From NCBI GenBank assembly GCA_030562195.1, contig JAUJPP010000012.1:22568001-22632000 (forward strand): a DNA stretch of 64,000 nucleotides, read 5' to 3'. How positions within the stretch are numbered: the stretch's first letter is position 1; every line of letters starts with the position of its first letter. The position numbers and the translations under genes were made by a program. The notes under the pieces were generated by a model, which saw nothing but the letters and a program-made list of their open reading frames with translations, was not told the DNA's origin and made no database searches. Source of the DNA: Nipponacmea schrenckii. Taxonomy: Eukaryota; Mollusca; Gastropoda; Lottiidae. This document shows, piece after piece, positions 47,773 to 60,600 of the stretch.

Positions 47773-50700
47773 CTATTGATATACATTACAATGTGATTTT
47801 AAAGTCTGCGCAATTTGTTTCAACGAGGCATCTGTGCGGATACACTTGGGATCGAAATGAGTCCGACTGGCTCTAAAACCATCCGATTTCAACAGCTGGA
47901 CAAGCTCCGCTAATCTGAAATGAAAAAATGACACTGTAAACTTATAAGGCAATCCACTGGGCTGCACTGTCTAAGGAAGGGTATTTTTGTGATTTTCTTA
48001 TTTGGAAAACATTTTTGGAAAACATGTTACAGACTGGTTAGGCATGTCTACTGAGCGTAGTTTATCTAGAACTCAAAGAGCATTATAGCAAAATAATTTA
48101 TACATATTTGCCCTAAAATATCTCAAAATGCACTCAATTTCCAAAAATTTCTTGGGGGGAAAAACATGTCAGTCACAAAGAAAGAAGGCATACACCTATT
48201 TATTTCTGACCAACTGCAGTAGTTTGAATCTCTACGTCGGACATGAGAACAAAATGAGATCTCCTTAAAAGGTTCCACAACCAATTTTTATTTTACAACA
48301 TTTGGTAATTTCCTCCACTTGTATCACAGGGTAGTGGTTTGGACATGATGATTGGCAGGTTGTGTGACACTTACTTTGGTAGCTTTTTGGCAGCGGCAAT
48401 TTTCCATCGATGTGTGTTGTAATAAAATGGAATGAAGGGATGATCCCACAAGTCTGTTTCACTTTTATTCGTTAAGTCAACGCGTTTGGAGCGTTTGGCT
48501 GGAGTATCATCGATTTTGTTGTCATTTTGTGGTCGCTTAAGATTTTTTGTCTTTCCATTTTGTTCTGTGTTTTCTTTGGTTGTGTAAGATTCCATTTTGT
48601 TATTAGTTACGGAATCACTTTCGGTTGTTTGTTTCGAATTTTGGTCACAATTGGTGTCCTCGTCAACCACTTCCTCTTCATTACACTCAGAGTTCTCTGC
48701 CCTTGTTTCTAAGGAATGTTCCACCTCATCCAACATGGCGGTCAGAACCGAAATAGTTTTTTTGTCTAAATTCAAATTATCACTTGCGTTTTTCATCTTG
48801 ACTAGAAAATCCGGGTTGAATATTGGCCCTGCCCTAAAAAGACAATAAAAATAAAATGAAATGGAGTTTTACTTCCATCAGCTCATGAAAATGATATAGC
48901 TTACCCCTTGCTAAGTGATTTAATAGGCTGACAAAATGCAAAATGTCTAAAAGTCTCCTAAAAATTTCCCACATTGCTCACAATGTCCGTCTTCTACGAA
49001 ACTACAATTCTGATTTATTTCTGAAGCAAACATCTTTCCATGAACAGGTGTGTCAACTTTCCATTACTTTAACAGAGTCCACATGCTAATTTGGTATGAG
49101 GTTTGTCATCTCTGCATCACTTTTAGAGAGGCCACTTCGTTTCTATTACATACATAGTCTATACTTACCAAATTGGTCCCAGTACCACCGCTGTTTTTCC
49201 TATTTTTTCTTTTTTACATGTACAGGGCAGTAGTAAATAGGGGTTTTCTAAAAAATATTTTGAAAAACAAAATTAGAACCTCGCCCACATTTTTTTATTC
49301 AAAGTGATTCTTAAAATGGACATAAAATTTGAGTACTCAAGAATTCATCATTTAAAATGTTCAATCAATTTATTAAGCATTTTTCAATAGCATTTTTATG
49401 GATAATTATTAAGTTGTTTTGATTTATCAGATTATATAAGGATTCTGTTATGTTATTTATGACAGCAGGTATATCTACTGATGAATATATACTCTTATTG
49501 GCCAAGTTAATATATTATTTCTATTCTTAGATGGAATATTCTTTTAATCAGCGTTGGCAAAAATTAATAATTAGATTATAAAATTTAGTGAAACAAAACA
49601 GATGACTTTTGAAGTCAGTGAAGATATTTGTGACATTCTGAAGATGCTCTGCAGTATTTCCAAGAAATATCAAGTTGACCAACTCAGTCACAGATTGCCA
49701 TCAGGTGTAACCTACCCAAAGGTGCTTTCTGTTTTTCTAAAATAACCCTCTCTTCACACATTCTACAGTGTAAAACACAACGCAGGTTTTGATTGGAGGC
49801 GTCTGCAATGTGAGGTCCTCTGTGAACTTTGACACATAACAACAGGAAGTCATCAACAGACTGGGTGTACAAGACTTCAAGACCTTTGTTACATTGGGAC
49901 GCTGATCTGGAAAAAAGAGACCATAGGAAATGAAATGATTTCTACTTCTCTGCACCTTATGGAATAGTGAAGATGAGCAATGCCATGCAGTGTTTTTTTG
50001 CCAGGACAGTAGCTTAATCCTACACTTTTTGCAAGTTCCAACTGTCAAGAAATCTTTAACATGCACAGACTGTACACTGGGGCCTCGGTTTATTGTCCCA
50101 TCTGAACAACTATTTCCATGTCAGTCCCTCAGACCTACATCACTGACAAGGGGAAATTGGCTGAAAAAACCTGAAAGTTTATCTCAAACTTTTTTGGGAT
50201 TGAACCTTGGCCCTTTAGGTTAGCGAGCAGGCGTCTCACTTACTGAGCAACTGTATGGCGGAGGAAAGCGGCAAGAACCTAATGCTATGTAGAAATGTCT
50301 AATTCAAAACACAAATGTAACATAATGCAATACCAAACACCTAAAACGTCTAATACAAAAGACAAAATACATGAAACTTTTTATGAATAGTACCTCACAC
50401 GTCTAATGCAAAAAAACAAAGTACAAGAAACCTCTATTACATAATACATATAACCTCTAATGAACAATTAATTTTACAACCTGTAACATCTACCATAGCA
50501 TTAGATGACATATCTACTTAACATTAACTACATATCTTTTGTAATATCTTTATCTAGGTCAATGTCAAGGTCGAAATATTGAGTTTGGCGCTCTCACGTT
50601 ATATTTACGTCGGTATCGTTATTGCATTATGTTACATTTGTGTTTTGATTTAGACATTTCTACATAGCATTAATTTCTTGCCGCTTTCCCGCGCCATACA

Positions 50701-52859
50701 ACTGCTGCTCCAAAAGACCATTGGAAAGAGTGTAGTAACTGCAGAAAAAACACAGACAAAAAAGAGCCAAGTATGGTCAGCACTCTACCTACCTGGCTAA
50801 CTTTCCGAGAATGACTCTGGCTGCCAGCTCTTTTATATAATCTGTTTTAATGACGGCTGCTGAGTACATTCTATCTACTACTTGATGAGATCTGGCAAAC
50901 ATGGATATATCTGGTACAATTAAACACAATATACCAAGATGTCTTAGATTTACAAACACACTGTCTATATAGCTGGTACATGATTTGTGAGGATCTAGAA
51001 ATCTACAATAAATAGATGAAATTAAAATGGAAATTAGAAATAACATAAAAATAAAATTAATTAAAATGAAATAAATAAATAAATAATAATAAATAAAATA
51101 ATAAATAAAAAAAAAAAATAAAATAAATAAATAAAAATAAATATATAAATAAATAAAAAAATAAATAACGGACGGACGCTGAATAAATAAATAAATAAAT
51201 AAATAAATAAATTAAATAAATTAAAAATAAAATAAAAAATAAATAAATAAATAAATAAATAAAAATAAAAAAAATAAATAAAATAAAATAAAATAAAATA
51301 AATGTTTATAAGGTCACATTTTCACTCACATAAAATCAAAGGCCTCCATGTGTAATAAGACATTGGTTCTGGCATGACAAACATGAATTTCCCTTTCCCC
51401 CTGGTCGGGTAGGCTTACCCCAGGGGTTCGGGTGAAGTCTAGAGGGAATGGTACAGAATGAATATCGTTATTTTTACAGTTTATATTGAGGCTGTCCAAA
51501 CAATCTAACGTAGCTGCTGTAACGTTTATTTTATCTTTCAACTGTTTCTTCCATTGTAACGCTGCAAGTCCTGAAAGAATATCAACAAACAAATATTAGC
51601 TATGTGGACTCTCTAAAAGTGACGCTAACCTTACATAGCTTGGTAATAGTGCCTTCAAGTGTTACCAGAGGCTTTATTCTCAAAAACTAAGCTTAAATAA
51701 ATTCCAGATTTTAAAAAATACAGTCATCGGATTGGATAACAAAACTAAATTACAATCAATTTTAGTGCTTGACCAATCAGAAAACTAGAACACTTATTTG
51801 GGTAAAAAAAAAAAAAAAAAACTTAATTAGCTAAATGGAGTCTACAAAAGAGATGACCTGCTCTGAGTTGACATGTCTTCGAGTTGACTGGTATTTCCTT
51901 CGCCAGTGCGAAATTAAATCTTCGACTAAATCTGACGGGGATGATATCATAGAAAAGAAGTCTGAAACTTGCCAACTCTACCCCCAGATTCTGATAGCTA
52001 TTTGGACAGACATGGTATGGTGGGAATAGAGTCGGGAAGTTTTGGACTAAATGAAACATGTGGATGATATTACCTGATGAAGAAACTCCTTCAAGACAAC
52101 CAAGTTTTATTTTAGAATCTTTCTCTGCAACTGTTAATGTTAGTAATGTCATTTCTCTACAAGAAAATAAAACCATAACAACTAAATTAAGTACCGGTAC
52201 TACCAACCAAATTGGCATGCCCTTTATAGGGGTAAAAAACGGCCATTTTGCATGAATATATATAGTAAATATCTGTGCCCTTAACTACACTACAGGCATG
52301 GGAGCTCACTCAGTCAGTGGCTGTCAGTGATACAGATCCAAGGGCTGACATGGAAAAAGCTTCTAGCTGTTCTGATGGGACAATAAACCAAGGCCCTGTC
52401 TGCTACAGACTGAGCACATTAAGGATCCCTCGAATGATGGAAATGGCATAAAGAGTACACTACTGCTGTCCTAGAAAAATTTCCCCCCATTGCCCACTCG
52501 CCCATTATAAGAAGGCACAGAAGACTAGGATACTCAATTCACTTCTTTTCTTTTTTATTACACTAGGCCTACAAGTACACGAAAACGCACTGTCCTGATT
52601 ACAGTTTGATCGTACACACCTGGTACCAGTCTTCAGTTCAAGGTAATTTCATTAGCGTCTGCAATTCACAGACACCGATTTTTCATTTATAAAGCTAAAA
52701 CAAAAACAAAGCAAACCTGCAAATGGCCATTTTGGGATTGTGTAGTTTGGACCTTTCACTGGGTGTATTAGCAACTTCATTTTTAATTCGGATTCCTCGC
52801 TCTTCAACAAATTTTAACTTATCTTCAGAGTTTTCATTTACATTCATGGGCGCAGACAT
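47773..52859 (-). CDS. TRMT1L: TRMT1L-like tRNA (guanine26) dimethyltransferase paralogue, complete
   Basis: Trm1-family protein. 8 exons close in frame to 515 residues: 52717-52859, 52074-52156, 51330-51570, 50793-51002, 49716-49906, 49169-49247, 48375-48833, 47773-47914. An in-frame stop 24 bases upstream supports the start. Family marks are NPKM (41-44), the SAM-binding region CLEGVSSSGLAALQW (68-82), ELAARVILGKLAR before CNKGLEVLY, a four-cysteine zinc site (Cys273, 276, 298, 300), PFYYNTHRWK and ASRTHFDPKCIRTDASLKQ at the C terminus. An acidic-basic linker (about 330-440) ends in a KRSKR nuclear-type signal. The catalytic-loop DPFG of relatives reads DPHK here, and the C2H2 zinc fingers of vertebrate TRMT1L are absent. 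The true TRMT1 is a less likely match. Confidence 0.88.
49925..50252 (-). repeat. SINE-B copy split by a MITE
   Basis: SINE-B body plus tRNA-like head in a TRMT1L intron. The head is interrupted at 'ctgagcaact' by the MITE at 50253-50699; the remaining few bases ('gctgctcc') follow the MITE. Confidence 0.7.
50253..50699. mobile_element. MITE with about 80-bp terminal inverted repeats
   Basis: 447-base element with ends GTATGGCG and CGCCATAC. The inverted repeats extend to about 50332 and from about 50620, with few mismatches (for example 'aaagcggcaagaa', 'taatgctatgtagaaatgtc', 'acacaaatgtaacataatgc'). AACT flanks both sides (50249-50252 and 50700-50703). Non-coding; inserted in the head of a SINE-B. 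Confidence 0.8.
51040..51300. repeat. (AAAT)n low-complexity tract
   Basis: Almost pure A/T microsatellite with AAAT units and one 'cggacggacgctg' interruption near 51170. It makes up most of the TRMT1L intron between exons 50793-51002 and 51330-51570. Confidence 0.95.
52295..52540 (+). repeat. SINE-B copy, forward orientation
   Basis: Opposite orientation to most copies. It runs from a decayed head ('gctcactcagtcagtgg') through 'cagtgatacagatcca' to the 'ttccccccattgcccac' end, in TRMT1L intron 1. Confidence 0.65.
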
Positions 52860-54799
52860 CTTGGATGAGAGATAACTCCGTTAGACTGTTGAAGACCCAG
52901 ACAACAACTAATGTGTGAATCGTCTTTGATAATCTTGCTATGATATTTTAATGGTTTGATTACAAATATTGCGCAGAATTTCCTGTTATTTCTTATCTAA
53001 TGACTAAGCCTTGATCCATTAAAAAATTTGTCTTAAACGGATCTCAATCTGTATTTGTTGTGAGAGCATAGTCCGAAACATCTACCACTATTCCCACATT
53101 TGGTACATGTTTTTAGACAATATAGTTGTCGACATGATTTTTAAATTTTAGTCAGATTTCAACGAGTCCTGAAATTCCATATCATATATTACTAAGCATT
53201 TCTATAATATCTGACACACATTCATAATATGTATGATGCAGATATAAATTATTTCATACACATTTAAAGGCTTTAACAATCCCTTTAAAAGAATTCGAAA
53301 GTCTTTTCTTGTCACCCATGGGTTATTTATTTACATCAATGGAAACCCCCTTTAGTTCCCGTATTTGTAGAAACACTTTATCAGTCACTGAAGTCACAGT
53401 CGCAAATACTATTGACCTTTAATAGTATCAGTTGGCCCATATAAAGAACGTGTCTGACCTAGTTACCAGAATCAAGACACGGGGATAATTAGGAGACATT
53501 TTAAAATTGTGACCAAACTACTCTAGAAAATATCATGAATGATAACATAGACTGATTTAGTCTGGCGTTGTAATCTAATGGACTGCAATTAGGTTCGGGT
53601 CTGTTATTTCGAAGTCGTAGGAACGACGCGATAGTTTCGCATGCTAGTATGTATGTTTGCGAAATATCCAATATTGCGTAAGGATTCTTGTAATTTCAGT
53701 TAGGAAGAGTCAAGGTCATCTTGTGCCAAAAAAATGCACTAGTGAGGGGTAAATGCACTCCCACAAACAAACACACAAATTAGGTTGACAGGATCCACCT
53801 GTCCGTTCCTGTTTAATTGTTTTCATTAGCAACGACATTAGAATTGAAAGAAAGTGGCTTATTGTGCAAGAAACATACGCGCAAACACATAACAAACACA
53901 TAAACACATGATATGTTCATAGCGAAATTAAAAGGTTCATAAACGGCCACTAAAACGTCTATTTGTGCATGTAAATTAATCATAAATCGTTTATATTCAA
54001 ATGACGCCCATAAAACTATAGAAATATAGGCAATATGCGTCATAAAGACATAAAAAGGTTCTTTCAAACACTCGAGAACACATTCTTTCTATGCACAATG
54101 TAAGGGTTAAGGGGCGATTCTTTTCAAAACGACATTGCATTATTCAGCTGTCAAAACTTGAGTAAGAAAAAAATCGGTTGTAAAGAGTAACAAAAGACAG
54201 AACTGTTACATATGTATGTTTCAAGTCCATGACCATATAGCATACAAATAAACTCGCTAATAATCGGATTACCGTCAGTTTTTCAAATAAAATTTCTAAT
54301 TAACCGTTTATTAGCGTGAAATACCCTGTGATCATTTTTTCAAATTTTGTTTGATGGTAATATATACTCAGTTGACCGCCTCATTATGATATAAAATGTC
54401 AAATTAGTACTTGCTGCAATTGATAGGGACTACATAATATTGTAGACTCAAACATCCAGTCCAACATTGTCAACGCACAGTTTATTCAACTTTCGCCAAT
54501 TTAATTTAGTTAATTTCCTTCAGAAGGTAACAAGCAGCATTCTTGGTTGATAGGGAAGTTAACCGTTGCGGCGAGATATCTTCGTGAACGAATGTAGACG
54601 TCTGGTTGTCAAAGACTAATAAATTGGGGATTCATTTGATAAAAATGGCGTCGCTTTGCATCCGAGACCATTTGAAAGGTAGAAGGTCTAAAAGTGTTGC
54701 AGGTTCTGTACAAGGTTTCTGAATATTTCCAGCTTGTGGAGTCCAGAAAAACCAAATTTACAAAAAGAAAAGTATTATTTCGTTGTGTTGTTATTTTTA

Positions 54800-54925
54800 C
54801 AAGCTGATTCAACCTCGGCTGTAAATGGATACGGATAATCCGGGCTAGCTGGAAGAAAGAATCCCTATCACCGCGGACTTGTGAACCTAAGTTGTTATCC
54901 TTGTAAAATATAGTTCTTTCTTTCT
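54800..54925 (+). repeat. SINE-A fragment
   Basis: Tail half of SINE-A ('ctgtaaatggatacggataa' to 'gttatccttgtaaaatata') with an internal deletion of the 'caatgccaagagg' block. Confidence 0.65.
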
Positions 54926-55639
54926 TTCAACTAAACCACCCAAGGCAGTCCTACATTTTGGACAATAGCACTGTCTTGTTAAGAATAAATGGATGGCCTT
55001 GAAGGGATGTGAGCAAGGGAACACCATTGCCAAGCACATAGGTCAAAGGTCATATATATTTTAGACGAGAGAAAAAAGTCTATATTGACAATAACGCCAT
55101 GAATTAAGCTATACTAACGTTATACAAACTTGAATGACGTCATAATCACCTTGTCGTGTTAAAGCCAGAATTTCCAATACATTGAAATATAGTTTCCGCT
55201 TCCCTTATTGCATTAATTACCAATATGAAAGCAAAAGAGGAAACGGATTCGTGTATGAATGTAAAATATCCTTGGCTGTTTCGTTAAAAAATTTTTCTTC
55301 TTAATAAGCTCTGGCAAGATTGTAGACAACATTCCACAGAATCAAAGTTCATCCCGTCTTCTCCACTGTCCTTTCTGTCTTCCCTCTCCAAATATTGAGA
55401 TATATCAATGATCCCGGAACTTCAAAAATGGCGTCTATTTGCAACAAAGACACAATCTAAGAGCTTTTCTAATGCCTGCTAACTATTAACACACATTAAT
55501 ATCGAATCAGCGTCATAAACATGACATAAAACTTCCATTTGATTACTCAGTAACATTAGAAAGTATTCAGATCTTGTTTTGTCCCCGTGAATAGAGGCCA
55601 TAACCTTGCACCATTTAGATCACATTGGTATGGTATTAT

Positions 55640-56110
55640 CTAAAATCGGGGGCGTTACAGCTTGAGGAGGAAGGTTTTAGCTTAGGGTGGGGATTATGTT
55701 TGGGGTTAAAACTAGGGAGGATTTTGGTTAGGGTGGAGTGGAGGTTGGAATGGGAAGGAATGATTATGTTATGGCGAGGTGGAGGTTTGGGTTAAAACTA
55801 GTCAGGATTGCGGATAGGGCTTCGATGATGCAATTTGGAGAGCTAGGAATTTGAACTCGGAGGGAGGAGAAAGGGGGCGGGGGGGGGGGGGGGGGGGTGT
55901 AGAGGATAGAGGATGGATAAGGAGTATAATTACTAGAAATCAGGGAGAAATGAAGGCTAGGGCAGGGCAAAGCTTGAGCATAGGGTATGATATCTAAAAT
56001 ATGAGAGTGGGGGGGGGGGTGAAGGATGGGGTAGAGAGGATTGAGGATGGGAGGACAGTAACTAGAAATTGGGAAGGGGACGATGGCTGGAGAGGGTCGG
56101 CAGAAAATGT
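55640..56110. repeat. G-rich strand-asymmetric tract with poly-G runs
   Basis: The + strand is strongly G over C, with GGAGG/GGGT words and two long G runs, about 19 near 55878-55897 and about 10 near 56010. It could form G-quadruplexes. The apparent minus-strand proline/serine frame here is a by-product of this composition. Confidence 0.7.
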
Positions 56111-56288
56111 TTTCATCTTTAGTACATTCCTTAATATTTCCTTTTACAATCAACTTGTACAATAACAGATTTGATCACCATTAGAATTACCAGATGTTAT
56201 AAATATTCAACAGAATCGGAGAAGCCATAAAACTTAGCAATCATCCTTAAAAACAAGTAATTATCTATAAAACTACAAACAATTATTG

Positions 56289-57150
56289 AAAAATCTTGGC
56301 ATTGATTTTACAAGGATAACAACTTATGTTCACTGTTAAGGATCCTTTCTACCAGCTGGTTCTTGGTCAAACCTCTTGGCATTGATTTTACAAGGATATC
56401 AACTTAGATTCACAGTTAAGGATCCTTTCTAAGAGCAGGTCCTTGGCCAAACCTCTTGGTATTGATCTTACAAGATAACAACTTAGGTTTACAGTTAAGG
56501 ATCCTTTCTACTAGCTGGTCCTTGGCCAAACCTCTTGGTATTGATCTTACAAGATAACAACTTAGGTTTACAGTTAAGGATCCTTTCTACTAGCTGGCCC
56601 TTTGCCTAAACCTCTTAGCATTGATCTTACAAGGATAACAACTTAGGTTCCCAGTTAAGGATCCTTTCTACCAGCTGGTCCTTGGTCAAACCTCTTGGCA
56701 TTGACTATATTTTACAAAGATAACAACTTAGGTTCACAGTTAAGGATCCTTTCTACCAGCTGGTCCTTGGTCAAACCTCTTGGCATTGATTTTACAAGGA
56801 TTACAACTTAGGTTCACAGTTAAGGATCCTTTCTACCCTGGTCCTTGGTCAAACCTCTTGGTATTGATGTTACAAGAATTACAACTTAAGTTTACAGTTA
56901 AGGATCCTTTTCTAGCTGGTCCTTGGTCAAACCTCTTGGTATTGATGTTACAAGGATTACAACTTAAGTTGATAGTTAAGGATCCTTTCTACTAGCTGGT
57001 CCTTGGTCAAACCTCTTGGTATTGATTTTACAAGGATAACAACTTAGGTTCACAGTTAAGGATTCTTTCTACAAGCTGGTCCTTGGTCAAACCTCTTGGT
57101 ATTGATTTTACAAGGATAACAACTTAGGTTCACAGTTAAGGATCCTTTAC
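56289..57150 (-). repeat. Minisatellite of about 80-bp units derived from the SINE-A tail
   Basis: About 11 tandem units, each the reverse complement of the SINE-A tail: 'acaaggataacaacttaggt', 'aaggatcctttctaccagct', 'ggtccttggtcaaacctctt'. Single SINE-A copies contain this segment once. Here it is amplified head to tail, without the SINE head or body. Confidence 0.9.
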
Positions 57151-57673
57151 ATCTATTGGTATCTATACACTTTTTTTTAAAATATCGGACATTTGTCAAG
57201 AATATTTGGGTCGAGGCCCTTTTCAGACTCATTATGTGATTAAGGAAATTCAAATTTCGTATAATGTTCATTTCTCGCTCCTACCCTCACCAATCCCTTG
57301 AACCTTGTTCGCCATTACCTGATAATGATTACCACCATGAACCATTTTACGGACAAAAATAGAGATTACTATTCTAATAAAGAAAAACCATAATTCAAAA
57401 GGTGAGGCATTGCCTTTTATATCTGATTCTATAGCGTTGTATTCAAAGTTAAGGGACGCATTGTTGATCAATTTCCATACAAGAATATTACATAGAGTTA
57501 GGTAAACGGACGATCGTCATTTATATTCGACACCTCTGTCATTTGGTTAATTTGTGACACTCCAGATAGTTGTTCGGAATTCACTGACACAAAATTTTTT
57601 AAGGAACTTACTCAAATTTAGACTAACGGATTATCGGATTAATATTAAGTGTTTGTTCCGATTTAAGGACACG

Positions 57674-60600
57674 ATGCCTTCCACCGTGCTGTGGTTGTGT
57701 TTAATTCAGGCGTTGGTATGGACTTCAGGTATGTGTTCTGGATAAGCCTCGTGGTACTATCAATTCAATGTTATAAACCCAAATTACAATTTCGTTTCTT
57801 TTTTTCTGATAGTTTTTTCCTACATTGTAATCTTACACGTGTTCTACCATTATTCTGTTCTGATGACGTTATATTTTCAACCTATCGAAGAATCGTAGGA
57901 TAATTAAACCTAATGTAGACAAGAATCCGTCATTGATATCTAGAAACAGGTACCATATGACAGCCTTTGATTGGTTAAGATATCATCAGTAGAACGGAAG
58001 TGCTGTAGAATACGTGTTAGATTACAATGAATTCAAAAGCTTAAAAAAAGAGAGAGAAACGAAAAAGCGATACACTTTAAGCAACAATTTTTAAGGAATT
58101 GTAGAACATAATTCTTCATTTTCAAATTTATTGGATTTGTTCAAAGTATACAGAAAAAAACATGGGATTAGTGACGTCATAAACAAGCCATAGCTGAGAA
58201 TTTTATTTTTTAAACTCATTTGAAAAAAAAAAGGGGTAATTTGATTAAAAAAATAAAAGTAAATTTACAATAATTATTTATTATTAAATGAAGAACTTCT
58301 AATGAATGGTATAAATTAAAATAAATAATAAAAAAAAAAATGTTGGATCAAATTTATTCAATAAATTGTAGAATTATAGAGAGATTCTGTTGTATAATTT
58401 GGACACCAAGTAAGTCCACTAATGAACAAAAACTCATTTTGGTCATCATTCATTTTTTGGTCATTCTTAGAGGGAGTATATCTTTAAAACGAGTGTTTTG
58501 TAAGAAGTGGTCACTAGAGGGGTCAAACTGAATGGAATGTCCGCTGAAATATTCCTTTCTCTCATTGTGTAGGCTTTTATAGCTATTAGAATAATGAAGT
58601 TCAACGTCAACAAGTCGTCATAATATTCGGTTAATGGTTATGCTAATAATGTGTTTTTCTTTTCTGTTTAATAGGATCATTGACTTTAAAACTTACTAAA
58701 TTATCAACGGAATGATTGAAATACATAGTACTTACTAAAATTGTCAAAATATAAGAAAAACGTTGAATGTAATCAACAAAAATATTTCCATACTTATTTA
58801 AATTGTAAAAAATATGAGGAAAACGTTTAAACTTACAAAAAAATCAACGGAAATATTTTAATACTTACTAAAATAGTCAAAAATATGAGGAAAAAGTTTA
58901 AACTTACCAAATAATCAACAGAAATATTTCCTTAATTACTAAAAATGTCAAAAATATGAGGAAAACGTTAAAACTTACCAAATAATCAACAGAAATATTT
59001 CCATACTTACTAAAATTGTCAAAATATAAGAAAAACAATGAAAATAATCAACGGAAATATTTCTATACTTACTAAAATAGTTAAAAATATGAAGAAAACG
59101 TTTAAACTTACCAAAAAATCAACGGAAATATTTCCATACTTACTAAAATTGTCAAAAATATGACGAAAACGTTTAAACTTTTTACCAAATAATCAACGGA
59201 AATATTTCCAAACTTATTAAAATTGTAAAAAATATGAGGAAAACGTTTAAACTTTCCAAATAATCAACGAAAATATTTCCATACTTACTAAAATTGTCAA
59301 AAATATGAGGAAAACGGTGAAACTTACCAAATAATCAACGGAAATATTTCTATACTTACTAAAATAATTAAAAATATGAAGAAAACATTTAAACTTACCA
59401 AAAAATCAACGGAAATATTTCCATACTTACTAAAATTGTCAAAAATATGACGAAAACGTTTAAACTTTTTACCAAATAATCAACGGAAATATTTCCATAC
59501 TTATTAAAATTGTAAAAAATATGAGGAAAACGTTTAAACTTTCCAAATAATCAACGAACATATTTCCATACTTACTAAAATAGTCAAAAATATGAGGAAA
59601 ACGTTTTAAACTTACCAAATAATCAACAGAAATATTTCCATACATACTAAAATTGCCAAAAATATGCGAAAAACGTTAAAACTTATCAAATAATCAACAG
59701 AAATATTTCCATACTTACTAAAATTGTCAAAAATATGAGGAAAACGTTAAAACTTGCCAAAAAATCAACGGGAAATATTTCCATACTTACTAAAATTGTA
59801 AAAAATATGAGGAAAACGTTTAAACTTGCCAAATTATCAACGGAAACATTTCCATACTTACTAAAATTGTCAAAATATAAGAAAAACATTGAAAATAATA
59901 AACGGAAATATTTCCATACTTACTAAAATAGTCAAAATATAAGAAAAACAATGAAAATAATCAACGGAAATATTTCTATACTTACTAAAATAGTCAAAAG
60001 TATGAGGAAAACGTTAAAACTTACCAAAAAATCAACGGAAATAATTCCATACTTACTAAAATTGTCAAAAATATGAGGAAAACATTCGACTCTTGCTTTA
60101 AAAACAAAATATATTGTTTGAATGCCTTGAGCCTTGGGACGTCTTCATTAGCATATAAGATGCAGTAGATTTGGACGTAAAACTCCATTCATTACATTTC
60201 ATTTGATGCAAATTGGGAACATTTGAATTCATTTATAGTTGGGTCGAACTTAACAAGGAACAACTTTACACAAGGCAGTGCATTTGTGTGAAAGTGCAAC
60301 CACCAAGAAATTCTGATTTCAGATGACACAAAAAGGGTCGTTGTTATAAACGCAATGTCAAGACTTAGTTATTCGTTCTGACCACACAATAGTTTATGAA
60401 CTAAAAAGGATTTCTTATATTATTGTTAATAATATAGTAAAAGAACACATTAACCTTTGTTCAATGTGGGTCAATTATGGTGTTTAGTCTATCCCTCCCA
60501 AGGAGTGCCCGTGTTCTTTGCTTATTATGAGTCCCATTTGGTGCACGTTCTGGAATGTCGTACTTTTAAATATGGCATTACAGATAAATTGTAATGGATA

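Larger units (their letters stand above)
52860..57673. other. Intergenic region between TRMT1L and the cadherin gene; no gene seen
   Basis: Divergent promoters should lie at both ends. No exon chain could be built on either strand. Contents seen: a SINE-A piece (54800-54925), a perfect DR1 motif AGGTCAAAGGTCA (55040-55052), G-rich tracts (55640-56110) and a SINE-tail minisatellite (56289-57150). Confidence 0.6.

Noticed and set aside
55764..56162. Minus-strand proline/serine-rich 132-codon frame
   Set aside because: Explained by the G-rich tract; no splice context or similarity.
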